Shown: in pieces, positions 1-7,170 of the stretch
How positions within the stretch are numbered: the first letter of the stretch is position 1
Layout of the letters: each line of letters begins with the position of its first letter
Assembly (NCBI GenBank): GCA_001819335.1
Contig: MHMH01000015.1
Location: 1-52,092 of the forward strand
Direction of reading: 5' to 3'
DNA: 52,092 bases
Source: Candidatus Nealsonbacteria bacterium RIFCSPLOWO2_01_FULL_43_32
GTDB lineage: Bacteria > Patescibacteriota > Minisyncoccia > Minisyncoccales > MHMH01
Position numbers and translations under genes: made by a program
Notes under the pieces: generated by a model
Databases searched by the model: none
The model's input: only the letters and a program-made list of their open reading frames with translations
What the model was told of the DNA's origin: nothing

Positions 1-46
1 TCCAGCGCAGCTTCTCTTCTTTGGTAGATTTTGGCATAGTTTTCAT
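1..46 (-). CDS. IS transposase, N-terminal fragment cut by the window edge
   Basis: Read leftward, this gives the first 15 residues of a protein (MKTMPKSTKEEKLRW) and then runs off the window. The start could also be the in-frame ATG at 35-37. Lysine-rich starts like this, followed by a helix-turn-helix, are what I recall from IS481-like transposases of Patescibacteria; that is memory, not a search. The assignment is supported by context: an inverted repeat just outside it (70-86) matches one at the right edge of the window (52014-52030), next to the C-terminal end of a transposase on the same strand. Confidence 0.55.
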   Translation of the reverse strand, partial: MKTMPKSTKEEKLRW

Positions 47-69
47 ATGCCCCCAGATTACCTAGAAAA

Positions 70-86
70 GTGCAATATGTCTGTAT
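70..86. repeat. terminal inverted repeat of the left-edge IS
   Basis: The 17 bases here match the inverted repeat at 52014-52030 at 16 of 17 positions when read on the opposite strand (ATACAGACATATTGCAC against ATACAGACATTTTGCAC). The repeat lies just upstream of the transposase start, where an IS terminus is expected. It marks the boundary between the IS and the DGR locus. Confidence 0.7.
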
Positions 87-102
87 ACATTACCACACGC
101 GC

Positions 103-131
103 TTGACAGGTTCAATATTTAGGAGTATAAT
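103..131 (+). promoter_or_regulatory. consensus sigma70 promoter of the DGR target gene
   Basis: A perfect -35 (TTGACA, 103-108) is followed after exactly 17 bases by a perfect -10 (TATAAT, 126-131). Transcription would start near 138 and leave a 5' UTR of about 170 bases before the target gene's ATG. It is one of the two promoters in the window with both hexamers perfect (the other, at 21451, has a 16-base spacer), which suggests strong constitutive expression of the diversified protein. Confidence 0.85.
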
Positions 132-181
132 AGGGATATAATAATTTTGTTCTTTTTAACGAAAATACTTACTAAAAAAGT

Positions 182-230
182 AGTCGTAGCCAAAAGATAC
201 TGATGTTATCGGTATTTTCTGGCTATGACT
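182..230 (+). promoter_or_regulatory. long hairpin in the 5' UTR of the DGR target gene
   Basis: The two 23-base arms fold onto each other around a 3-base loop. Positions 182-192 pair with 220-230 (one G.U), 197-204 pair with 208-215 (one G.U), and the 4x4 stretch between them is mostly pairable. It lies in the predicted leader. A smaller hairpin (277-282 with 288-293) ends just before the Shine-Dalgarno AGAGGAG at 294-300, so the leader could control translation. The pairing is seen directly; a regulatory role is inferred. Confidence 0.6.
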
Positions 231-307
231 GCTTCGTTGGCAGGATTGGCCCTATAACCTCGGGAAGAGGTAAAAATTCGGCGAACAGCCGAAAGAGGAG
301 TGGAAAA

Positions 308-904
308 ATGAAGTACGGTGAACTGAATCTAGGACAGGTGGAGGCGGTGGTCAATAAGCTTGGCGGCATGGAAGGCGTGAGAATGTTTTTGGCGGGTGAA
401 TTGGTAGTTAAGGAAGCGGAACGGAAGTTTTCCACCTGGAAAACCGTCAAACTCGGGACCGGACTCAAGTCCGCCGACGATTTCCGCCGCACCCTTAACG
501 CTGGCGGAATCAAAATCAGCGATTGGGCCAACGATATTCTCGGGAAACCTGCTTTTTCGGTGGCTGCCGAGGCAACAGAAGTTGACCTAATTAAGGTCAC
601 GGTTGCCGAACTCGGTTTCAAGAAGGGTGCCCGGCGCGACCAGATCTACGAACGCGCCAAAGAGCTTGGACTTCAACTTTGTCCGCCAGAAGTCGGCCCG
701 CAGTTGCGTCTGCAGTACCAGGACCAGCCGAATAACGAGTGGATTCTCGTCGGAATGGAACCGATTGCCGGTTCCGGTGGCAACCTGCGCGTGTTCTCTG
801 TGGAGCGCGATGGCTCGGAGCTGTGGCTCAGCGGCGATTGGGGCTATCCCGACGGTGTCTGGGGTCCTGACGATCGTTTGGCCTTCGTCTTCCCCCGCAA
901 GTAA
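308..904 (+). CDS. DGR target (variable) protein with C-terminal VR
   Basis: A 198-residue protein, predicted cytoplasmic (no signal peptide or membrane segment). I chose ATG 308 because AGAGGAG lies 7 bases upstream; an in-frame ATG at 203 sits inside the leader hairpin. The first 150 residues form a soluble, mixed-charge domain (ELNLGQVEAVVNKLGG near the start, then LGTGLKSADDFRR and GARRDQIYERAKELGL). I recall this domain from uncharacterised multi-copy Patescibacteria proteins but cannot name a Pfam family. Residues 153-198 are the variable repeat, rich in Trp, Gly and Asp and ending LAFVFPRK, which resembles the C-type-lectin-like ends of DGR targets. The VR differs from the template only at template adenines. 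The ligand is unknown. The gene has its own promoter and terminator, separate from TR and RT. Confidence 0.9.
   Translation: MKYGELNLGQVEAVVNKLGGMEGVRMFLAGELVVKEAERKFSTWKTVKLGTGLKSADDFRRTLNAGGIKISDWANDILGKPAFSVAAEATEVDLIKVTVAELGFKKGARRDQIYERAKELGLQLCPPEVGPQLRLQYQDQPNNEWILVGMEPIAGSGGNLRVFSVERDGSELWLSGDWGYPDGVWGPDDRLAFVFPRK
764..900 (+). repeat. DGR variable repeat (VR)
   Basis: 137 bases at the 3' end of the target gene, aligned without gaps to the template at 1259-1395. There are 18 mismatches and every one is an A in the template: 16 A to G, 1 A to C and 1 A to T. The last 24 bases (877-900) are identical to the template and form the likely initiation-of-mutagenic-homing region. The VR ends one base before the target's TAA. 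Seven of the eight AAC/AAT codons of the template have been altered here. Confidence 0.96.
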
Positions 905-909
905 AAAAG

Positions 910-966
910 CCCTTGGACCCTTGGATCCCTGGCTCCCGTTTGGGAACTTGGTCCCTTGGCCCTTGG
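910..966 (+). repeat. CCCTTGG-rich short repeats downstream of VR
   Basis: Between the target's stop and its terminator the sequence repeats CCCTTGG or close variants about five times, with a small TCCC-GTTT-GGGA hairpin at 934-945. In characterised DGRs a short hairpin just after the VR helps retrohoming. This hairpin has only 4 pairs and lies 34 bases after the VR, so that role is a guess. Confidence 0.5.
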
Positions 967-974
967 ACGGTAAA

Positions 975-1011
975 GCCCTCTCTCGTTTCGTAATACGAGA
1001 GAGGGCCTTTT
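975..1011 (+). terminator. intrinsic terminator of the target gene
   Basis: A perfect 12-bp stem (975-986 with 995-1006) with an 8-base loop is followed by CTTTTA. It separates the target transcript from the downstream TR transcript. As the strongest hairpin within about 100 bases of VR it might also take part in homing, but termination is the simpler reading. Confidence 0.85.
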
Positions 1012-1029
1012 ATTTCAACAGGGATGATT

Positions 1030-1035
1030 TATAAT
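1030..1035 (+). promoter_or_regulatory. -10 box of the putative TR RNA
   Basis: A perfect TATAAT starts 19 bases after the target gene's terminator. No good -35 is present at 16-18 bases spacing (only a T-rich stretch), so the assignment rests on the -10 and on position. It would start a transcript near 1042 that carries the template repeat. Confidence 0.5.
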
Positions 1036-1041
1036 TAGAAT

Positions 1042-1433
1042 TGGATAATAGGCGAATCTGTCCGCGGTTACGGCTTCGGGCGGCCGAATTCCGGAATTAT
1101 CGCAATGCAGAATCTTGGCGGCTACGGCTTCCAAGAGCGTCATTGATAATTTCCAAAAATAAAGATACTTGGTATAAGGCGTTAGGGTATTTTAGATACC
1201 GCATAAGATGCAGCCCCGAGAGTATTCAGGGGGCAGTGGCTTAGAAGACGCTTTATACATTACCGATTCCGATGGCAACCTGAACGTGTTCTCTGTGAAG
1301 CGCGATGACTCGGAGCTGTGGCTCAACAGCAATTGGAGCAATCCCGACAATGTCTGGAATCCTGACAATCATTTGGCCTTCGTCTTCCCCCGCAACTCTC
1401 TTTATTTTTTTACCCGTCCAATTAGAGACGGGT
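1042..1433 (+). ncRNA. putative DGR template (TR) RNA
   Basis: The stretch between the target gene and avd holds no convincing gene. It carries a -10 box at its left, the template repeat at 1259-1395, and a terminator hairpin at 1412-1433. The 5' part has short inverted repeats (the 12-base palindrome AATTCCGGAATT at 1087-1098; GGTAT/ATACC near 1184-1200; GCCCC/GGGGC near 1213-1234), as expected of the structured TR RNA on which the reverse transcriptase primes. Short open frames crossing TR (such as 1208-1441) are not genes: TR is meant to be transcribed and reverse-transcribed, not translated. The exact RNA ends are inferred. Confidence 0.7.
1259..1395 (+). repeat. DGR template repeat (TR)
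   Basis: Same strand and same length (137 bases) as the VR 495 bases upstream. It contains 32 adenines, 18 of which differ in the VR. Eight codons of the VR frame are AAC or AAT here, the codon type DGR templates favour because adenine mutagenesis then reaches many amino acids without creating stop codons. Translated in the VR frame it reads ITDSDGNLNV at the start and LAFVFPRN at the end, the same scaffold as the target protein. Confidence 0.96.
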
Positions 1434-1437
1434 TTAT
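1412..1437 (+). terminator. terminator hairpin after TR
   Basis: ACCCGTC (1412-1418) pairs with GACGGGT (1427-1433) around an 8-base loop, followed by TTATTT. The T tract lies on the plus-strand side, so it fits the end of the TR RNA rather than of the convergent avd gene, whose TAA is at 1434-1436. Confidence 0.65.
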
Positions 1438-1727
1438 TTGAGAACCTTAATCCACCCCCCAAGCATTTTGCCGATTTCATTTAATTTTTCAGATATTAAA
1501 ATATATTTTTTATTGTCCAATGATTTTATCTCCCAAGCTATTTGCAGAAAGAATTTTAACAAATCTAATTTTACGGAAGCATTCTTAAGAGAAATAAGTT
1601 TTTCTAATTTGTCTGAATAGCTCGCTTTTATTATTAGTTCAATTGTTTCCAGAAACAAAGAATCAATTTTTGTTCCGATGGTGTAGCGGGAATCTTTTTG
1701 GAAATTAGGCAAGAATTCATGCCACAA
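1434..1727 (-). CDS. avd: Avd-like four-helix-bundle DGR accessory protein (5' end uncertain)
   Basis: Avd proteins are small basic four-helix bundles that form pentamers, bind the TR RNA and the reverse transcriptase, and are needed for mutagenic homing. The translation has the family's pattern: WHEFLPNFQKDSRYTIGTKI, then IDSLFLETIELI, KLDLLKFFLQIAWEI and LNEIGKMLGGW. The coordinates start at a TTG, but family-like sequence continues upstream in frame (LSLIQKLVRAYK), with no ATG, GTG or TTG start before a stop at 1815-1817. A run of nine G at 1776-1784 interrupts it. With one base fewer, the frame would open to an ATG at 1825-1827 and give about 130 residues, near the usual family size. The frame may therefore be broken by a sequencing error or a real frameshift. 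It is encoded opposite to the target, TR and RT. Confidence 0.8.
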   Translation of the reverse strand: MWHEFLPNFQKDSRYTIGTKIDSLFLETIELIIKASYSDKLEKLISLKNASVKLDLLKFFLQIAWEIKSLDNKKYILISEKLNEIGKMLGGWIKVLK

Positions 1728-1806
1728 TTTGTAAGCCCGAACTAGTTTTTGGATTAAGCTTAATCCAAAGGGGCTGGGGGGGGGTATTACCGGTAAAATT
1801 ATTATT

Positions 1807-2802
1807 ATGAAAATTCAATTGGCTCATAATTTCGAAGATATTGTCAGTTTGGATAATTTACTTGAGGCCTGGCCGGAATTTTTAAAGGGAAAAAGAGAGA
1901 AAAAAGACGTTCAGGAATTTTCTTTTCGCTTAATGGACAATGTCATATCTCTCCATTATGATTTAGTTTATCATATCTATAAACATGACGGCTATCAAGC
2001 GTTTAGCATTCAGGACCCAAAACCCAGGAACATTCATAAAGCGAGCGTGCGGGATAGATTGCTTCATCGCGCCATTTACCGCAGACTTTACCCGTTTTTT
2101 GACAAGACATTTATCGCCGATTCTTTTTCCTGCCGCATCGGCAGGGGCACTCACAAGGCACTGGATAGATTTCGTTTGGTTGCTTTTAGGGCTAGTGAGA
2201 ATAATACCAGAACCTGCTGGATATTGAAATGCGACGTTAAAAAATTCTTTGCCAGCATTGACCATGGCATTTTAATAAGCATCCTGCAAAAATATATACC
2301 CGATAAGGATATTTTATGGCTTTTGGGAACGGTAATAAGCAGTTTTCCCGGCCTTGGCCAGAAAACAGGACTGCCGCTCGGCAATTTAACTTCGCAGCTT
2401 TTCGCGAATATCTATATGAATGAATTCGATCAGTTCGTGAAGCACAGACTGAAAGCAAAATATTACATTAGATATGCCGACGATTTTGTTTTACTCTCGG
2501 AGAGCAGGGCTTGGCTAGGGGCGCAGATCCCAGCCATTGATAATTTTTTACAAAGAGAGCTGAAGCTTACTCTGCATCCCCAAAAAATTTCCATCAAAAC
2601 GCTTGCTTCCGGGGTTGATTTCCTCGGCTGGGTGCATTTCTCCGATTATAGGGTATTAAGAACCAGTACAAAGAAAAGAATGCTTAGAAGAATCCGAAGA
2701 CGCTCGTCCCTGTCAACAGCTAATTCTTATTTGGGGCTTTTACGGCACGGCAGTACCTATAAATTACGGGAAGAAGTTTTAAAACAGCATTTGTCGAATT
2801 AG
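1807..2802 (+). CDS. DGR reverse transcriptase
   Basis: A 331-residue reverse transcriptase that copies the TR RNA with errors at adenines, so that the cDNA replaces VR. The catalytic aspartates are D143 (KCDVKKFF) and D225-D226 in YADD (223-226). Motif 4 reads LGNLTSQ (191-197), the DGR signature, where group II intron enzymes have QG-type sequences. The N-terminal RT0-like part and short thumb give a normal DGR length, with no maturase, HNH or intron-encoded domains. No clear Shine-Dalgarno precedes ATG 1807. It starts divergently from avd and ends in a strong terminator just before leuS. Confidence 0.95.
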   Translation: MKIQLAHNFEDIVSLDNLLEAWPEFLKGKREKKDVQEFSFRLMDNVISLHYDLVYHIYKHDGYQAFSIQDPKPRNIHKASVRDRLLHRAIYRRLYPFFDKTFIADSFSCRIGRGTHKALDRFRLVAFRASENNTRTCWILKCDVKKFFASIDHGILISILQKYIPDKDILWLLGTVISSFPGLGQKTGLPLGNLTSQLFANIYMNEFDQFVKHRLKAKYYIRYADDFVLLSESRAWLGAQIPAIDNFLQRELKLTLHPQKISIKTLASGVDFLGWVHFSDYRVLRTSTKKRMLRRIRRRSSLSTANSYLGLLRHGSTYKLREEVLKQHLSN

Positions 2803-2809
2803 ATAAAAG

Positions 2810-2834
2810 TCGGCTTGGAAAAGCCGATTTTTTA
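2810..2834 (+). terminator. terminator of the DGR reverse transcriptase
   Basis: TCGGCTT (2810-2816) pairs with AAGCCGA (2821-2827) around a GGAA tetraloop and is followed by six T. It closes the DGR cassette 8 bases after the RT stop codon and separates it from leuS. Confidence 0.88.
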
Positions 2835-2863
2835 TGTTAAGATGAAAAAGTCAAACTTTATTT

Positions 2864-5290
2864 ATGAACTCTTATAATCCTCAGGAAATAGAGCGAAAAT
2901 GGCGGAAGATTTGGGAGGAAAATAAAACCTTCCAGGTTGATTTAAAACATGCCAAAAATCCCTATTACAACCTGATGATGTTCCCTTATCCTTCGGCCGA
3001 AGGCCTGCACGTGGGAAATGTTTACGCCTTTACGGGTTCGGATATCTACGGCCGTTTCAGAAGAATGCAGGGGAACGATGTTTTTGAGCCGATGGGCTTT
3101 GACGCTTTCGGCATCCATTCGGAAAATTTTGCCATTAAAAAAGGCATTCATCCCAAAATTTTAATTAAAAAAAATACTGATAATTTTCGCGAACAGCTGA
3201 AAAACCTGGGTTGTCTTTTTGATTGGGAGCATGAAGTGGATACTACCCGGCCCGAATATTATAAATGGACCCAGTGGTTGTTCTTACAGCTCTATAAGGC
3301 TGGTTTGGCTTACCGGAAAAAAGCGCCGGTTGATTGGTGCCCTTCTTGTAAAACTGTTTTAGCTGATGAACAAGTTATTTCTGGTCAATGCGAAAGATGC
3401 GATTCTGAAGTTATCCAGAAAGAAACCGAGCAGTGGTTTTTTAAAATTACCGAATACGCCGAAAAATTGCTGAAAAATCTAAATACGATTGATTGGTCGG
3501 AAAGAACAAAAATTACGCAGAAAAATTGGATAGGCCGAAGCGAAGGAGTAAATTTAAAAGAAAAGGTGAAAGGTTTAAATATTGAATTTGAGGTTTTTGA
3601 CACTGTTCCCCAAACTTTCCTTGCTCAGACTTTTACCGTTATTGCTCCAGAACATCCATTAGTTAAGGAGCTGGTAAAAAATACAAAATATGAAAAACCA
3701 GTGATGGAATTTATTGAAAAAATCAAGAGAAAAAGAATAGAGGCACCGAACGAAATAGAAAAAGATATTGAAGGGATTTTCATAGGCAGATATATTGATA
3801 ACCCCTTTGGGACGGGCGATTTACCCATTTGGCTTGCTTCTTATGTAATTGCCGGATATGGAACAGGGATTGTCAACTGTAGCGCCCACGACGAACGCGA
3901 CTTCGCTTTCGCTAAAAAATACAATATTCCTTTAAAATTGGCGATGTTACCTTCCGATAAAGAATTATCCGAAAAAGTGAAGAATTTCGAAACCTGTTAT
4001 CATCATGCTCCCGAGGGAATTATTCAAGAACCAATAGAAATGAGGGGTATGACTTGGGAAAAGGCGAGAGGGCCTATTATTGAACATATTGAGAAAAAAG
4101 GTTTTGGTAAAAGAGGAGTCAATTATCACCTGCGCGATTGGCTTATTTCCAGGCAGAGATATTGGGGTCCGCCAATCCCGATTATTTATTGCGCAAAGTG
4201 TGGCGTTGTCCCCGTGCCGGAAAAAGACTTGCCGGTATTATTGCCCGACGTTGAAAATTTCAAGCCCAAAGACACGGGAGAGTCTCCTCTGGCTTTGGTC
4301 TCGAGTTTTGTCAAAACAAAATGCCCACAATGCGGAGGGCCTGCCCGGAGAGAAACGGACGTCTCTGATACTTTCTTAGATTCTTCATGGTATTTTTTCC
4401 GTTACCCTTCGTCTGATTTTAAAAATAAACCATTTGACGAAAATATTACAAAAGAATGGCTGCCCGTTGACATGTATATTGGCGGTCAAGAACATGCTGT
4501 ATTGCATTTGCTTTATACCAGATTTATCACGATGGCCTTAAAAGATTCTGGTTTTATTGATTTTGAAGAGCCATTTAAGAAATTCCGAGCTCACGGTCTT
4601 TTGACTAAGGGCGGAGCCAAGATGTCCAAATCCAAAGGCAACGTGGTCAACCCGGACGATTACTTTAAAAGATTCGGGGCAGACACCTTGAGAATGTATT
4701 TAATGTTTATCGGTCCCTTTGAGGCGGGCGGGGATTGGCAGGATAGAGGAATTATTGGGATTTCGAGATTTTTAGAGAAAGTTTGGGCGCTCCAAAGAAA
4801 ACCAAAAACAGAAATTGAAACCCCAAAAATAGAAAATTTATTACATAAAACAATTAAAAAAGTTGACCAAGATTTGGAGAATCTTCAATACAATACCGCC
4901 ATTTCCGCTTTGATGATTTTAGTCAATGCCTTAGCAGAAATCCCGCAATTGTCAGTAAAAACCTACAAAACGCTTTTATTGCTATTGGCCCCCTTTGCGC
5001 CCCATATTGCAGAGGAGCTTTGGCGCTACTTAGAACCTGGTTCTAAACAGTCTATTCATGATCAAAAATGGCCAGAATACGACTCCGAATTGATCAAAGA
5101 AGACACGATTACCTTGATTGTGCAGGTTAACGGCAAGGTCAGGGATACTTTAGAAGTTAAAGCCGGCATTTCCGAGAGCGAGGCCAAAGAATTGACATTA
5201 AGCCAAAAAAAGGTTAAAAACTATATATTGAACAAAGAGATAAAAAAGATAATTTTCATTAGGAACAAACTTATAAATATAGTCGTATAA
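2864..5290 (+). CDS. leuS: leucyl-tRNA synthetase
   Basis: A class I synthetase that charges tRNA-Leu (one such tRNA is encoded at 13.8 kb). The 808 residues are close to the bacterial norm. The HIGH motif appears as HVGN (49-52) after MMFPYPSAEGL, the KMSKS motif is at 586-590, an editing (CP1) domain lies roughly at 225-430, and zinc-binding pairs CPSC and CERC near 160-180 plus CAKC and CPQC near 440-490 are visible. The C-terminal domain, with its lysine-rich NGKVRDT region, is complete. It is the first gene after the DGR terminator. The leader is short and has no clear Shine-Dalgarno. Confidence 0.97.
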   Translation: MNSYNPQEIERKWRKIWEENKTFQVDLKHAKNPYYNLMMFPYPSAEGLHVGNVYAFTGSDIYGRFRRMQGNDVFEPMGFDAFGIHSENFAIKKGIHPKILIKKNTDNFREQLKNLGCLFDWEHEVDTTRPEYYKWTQWLFLQLYKAGLAYRKKAPVDWCPSCKTVLADEQVISGQCERCDSEVIQKETEQWFFKITEYAEKLLKNLNTIDWSERTKITQKNWIGRSEGVNLKEKVKGLNIEFEVFDTVPQTFLAQTFTVIAPEHPLVKELVKNTKYEKPVMEFIEKIKRKRIEAPNEIEKDIEGIFIGRYIDNPFGTGDLPIWLASYVIAGYGTGIVNCSAHDERDFAFAKKYNIPLKLAMLPSDKELSEKVKNFETCYHHAPEGIIQEPIEMRGMTWEKARGPIIEHIEKKGFGKRGVNYHLRDWLISRQRYWGPPIPIIYCAKCGVVPVPEKDLPVLLPDVENFKPKDTGESPLALVSSFVKTKCPQCGGPARRETDVSDTFLDSSWYFFRYPSSDFKNKPFDENITKEWLPVDMYIGGQEHAVLHLLYTRFITMALKDSGFIDFEEPFKKFRAHGLLTKGGAKMSKSKGNVVNPDDYFKRFGADTLRMYLMFIGPFEAGGDWQDRGIIGISRFLEKVWALQRKPKTEIETPKIENLLHKTIKKVDQDLENLQYNTAISALMILVNALAEIPQLSVKTYKTLLLLLAPFAPHIAEELWRYLEPGSKQSIHDQKWPEYDSELIKEDTITLIVQVNGKVRDTLEVKAGISESEAKELTLSQKKVKNYILNKEIKKIIFIRNKLINIVV

Positions 5291-5327
5291 ATTTTGAATT
5301 TTGAGATTTGAGCTTTGAATTTTTATT

Positions 5328-7166
5328 ATGTGCGGCATTGTCGGCTATATTGCCAGAAAACAAAATCCCAATTCTCTTAAACTGGGCATTGAGGCCTTGA
5401 AAAGGCTGGAATACCGCGGATACGACTCCGCCGGTTTTGCTTTTTGGGACGAAAGCAAAAAAGATATTTTCTGCCAGAAAGCGGTGGGCCGCATTGCGGC
5501 CCTGGAGGAAAAAGCCAACGGTGCGGTTAACGCCGCAGCATTGGCGGCCAACCCCTTGATTTTACATACCAGATGGGCCACCCATGGCGGGGTGACCGAA
5601 TCCAACGCCCATCCTCATTTTGATTGCCAAAACAATATTTATTTGGTTCATAACGGTATCGTTGAAAACTACAAAGAATTAAAGGAAATGCTTCAAAAGG
5701 AAGGCCATCAGCTTCATTCTGAAACCGATACCGAGGTTATTGCTCACCTGGTGGAAAAGTTTTTTCAGGGAAATCTGGAAGAAGCGGTGAGAAAAGCCCT
5801 GCCTCTTGTCAAGGGCAGTTACGGGATTGCGGTCATTGCTAAAAAAGATCCGAATAAGCTGGTGGCCGCCCGGCTTTCCAGTCCCTTGCTGCTCGGTTTG
5901 GGAGAGAACGAATATTTTATCGCCTCTGACCCGTCAGCCATTATCGCCCATACCAACAAAGTCATCTATCTTGATGACGGCGAGATTGTGACCATCACCC
6001 CGGATAATTTTTCCATTCTTAAAGAAAAAAAGCCCGAGGAAATCGAGTGGAAGCTGGAAGACGCGCAAAAAGGCGGCTATCCTCACTTTATGCTGAAAGA
6101 AATCATGGAAGAACCCGAAGCCATTGAGAATTCCATTAAGGGCAGACTATTGGTTGAAGAGGGTATGGCTAAATTGGGCGGTCTTCAGGAGGTCATGACT
6201 CGGTTAAGAAATACCAAAAGAATGCTTTTTACCGCCTGCGGCACGGCTTTTTACGCCTCCTTGGTCGGCCGATATATGCTTGAAGAGTACGCGGGGATTC
6301 CGGTGGAGGCGGATATTGCTTCAGAATTTCGCTATCGCAAACCGATTATTGACGAAAATACGGTTTTACTTTGCGTTTCGCAGTCCGGAGAAACAGCCGA
6401 TACTTTAGCCGCTTTGAAAGAAATGAAAATGAAAGGCGTTTTGACCATGAGCGTGGTTAATGTGGTGGGCAGTACGATTGCCCGGGAAACCGACGCGGGA
6501 GTTTATAATCACATTGGTCCGGAAATCGGCGTGGCTTCCACTAAGGCCTTTATTTCTCAATTGACCATTATGGCCCTTTTAACGCTGTTATTGGGCCGTC
6601 AGCGGAACTTAAGTTTGATTAAGGGTCAAAGAATTGCTCAAGACATTATGGCTCTGCCTGAAAAAGCCCGGATTATTTTGGCTCAAGAAGCCCCAAAAAT
6701 AAAAGCCATCGCGGAAAAATATTACAAGCATAATAACTTTATTTTTTTGGGCAGAAAGTACAATTATCCTATCGCTTTGGAAGGAGCTTTGAAATTAAAA
6801 GAAATAGCCTACATTCATGCCGAGGGCTATGCTTCCGGTGAAATGAAGCACGGCCCGATTGCTCTGGCCGACGAAAACCTTCCTTTTGTTTTTATCGTCC
6901 CGCAAGACAGCGTTTATGAAAAAGTTATTTCCAATCTTCAAGAGGTAAAAGCCAGAAAAGCTCCTGTCATAGCCATTGCCACAGAGGGAGATGAAAAGAT
7001 AAAAGAATTGGTTGATGATGTTATTTATATTCCCAAAACCTCGGAAATGCTGACGCCTATTTTAGCCGCCATCCCGCTTCATCTTTTTGCTTATCATATG
7101 GGAGTTTTGCGGGGTTGCGACGTCGACAAGCCCAGGAACTTGGCAAAATCTGTAACAGTGGAGTGA
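5328..7166 (+). CDS. glmS: glutamine--fructose-6-phosphate aminotransferase (isomerizing)
   Basis: Makes glucosamine-6-phosphate from fructose-6-phosphate and glutamine, the first step toward UDP-GlcNAc for peptidoglycan. The N-terminal glutaminase begins MCGIVGYI, with Cys2 as the nucleophile (exposed after Met removal), followed by RLEYRGYDSAG and HTRWATHG. Two SIS domains follow at about 290-430 (ACGTAFYA, CVSQSGETADT) and 460-600. It ends DVDKPRNLAKSVTVE, the typical GlmS C-terminus that closes the sugar site. Normal length (612). It leads a same-strand run with 0-5 base gaps that includes a GlmU-like gene later on. Confidence 0.97.
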   Translation: MCGIVGYIARKQNPNSLKLGIEALKRLEYRGYDSAGFAFWDESKKDIFCQKAVGRIAALEEKANGAVNAAALAANPLILHTRWATHGGVTESNAHPHFDCQNNIYLVHNGIVENYKELKEMLQKEGHQLHSETDTEVIAHLVEKFFQGNLEEAVRKALPLVKGSYGIAVIAKKDPNKLVAARLSSPLLLGLGENEYFIASDPSAIIAHTNKVIYLDDGEIVTITPDNFSILKEKKPEEIEWKLEDAQKGGYPHFMLKEIMEEPEAIENSIKGRLLVEEGMAKLGGLQEVMTRLRNTKRMLFTACGTAFYASLVGRYMLEEYAGIPVEADIASEFRYRKPIIDENTVLLCVSQSGETADTLAALKEMKMKGVLTMSVVNVVGSTIARETDAGVYNHIGPEIGVASTKAFISQLTIMALLTLLLGRQRNLSLIKGQRIAQDIMALPEKARIILAQEAPKIKAIAEKYYKHNNFIFLGRKYNYPIALEGALKLKEIAYIHAEGYASGEMKHGPIALADENLPFVFIVPQDSVYEKVISNLQEVKARKAPVIAIATEGDEKIKELVDDVIYIPKTSEMLTPILAAIPLHLFAYHMGVLRGCDVDKPRNLAKSVTVE

Positions 7167-7170
7167 TATC

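Noticed and set aside
603-1034. Overlapping open frame in the target gene region
   Set aside because: It is a shadow frame of the target gene, crosses the terminator and has no family-like sequence.
1208-1441. Short open frame that covers the template repeat and resembles the target's C-terminus
   Set aside because: It has no ribosome site, the similarity begins exactly at TR, and the differences from VR are all at adenines, so it is the template repeat rather than a gene fragment or pseudogene.
1807-2802. Reverse transcriptase as part of a retron or group II intron
   Set aside because: No maturase, intron domains or msr/msd-like RNA; motif LGNLTSQ, the adjacent avd and TR/VR all indicate a DGR.
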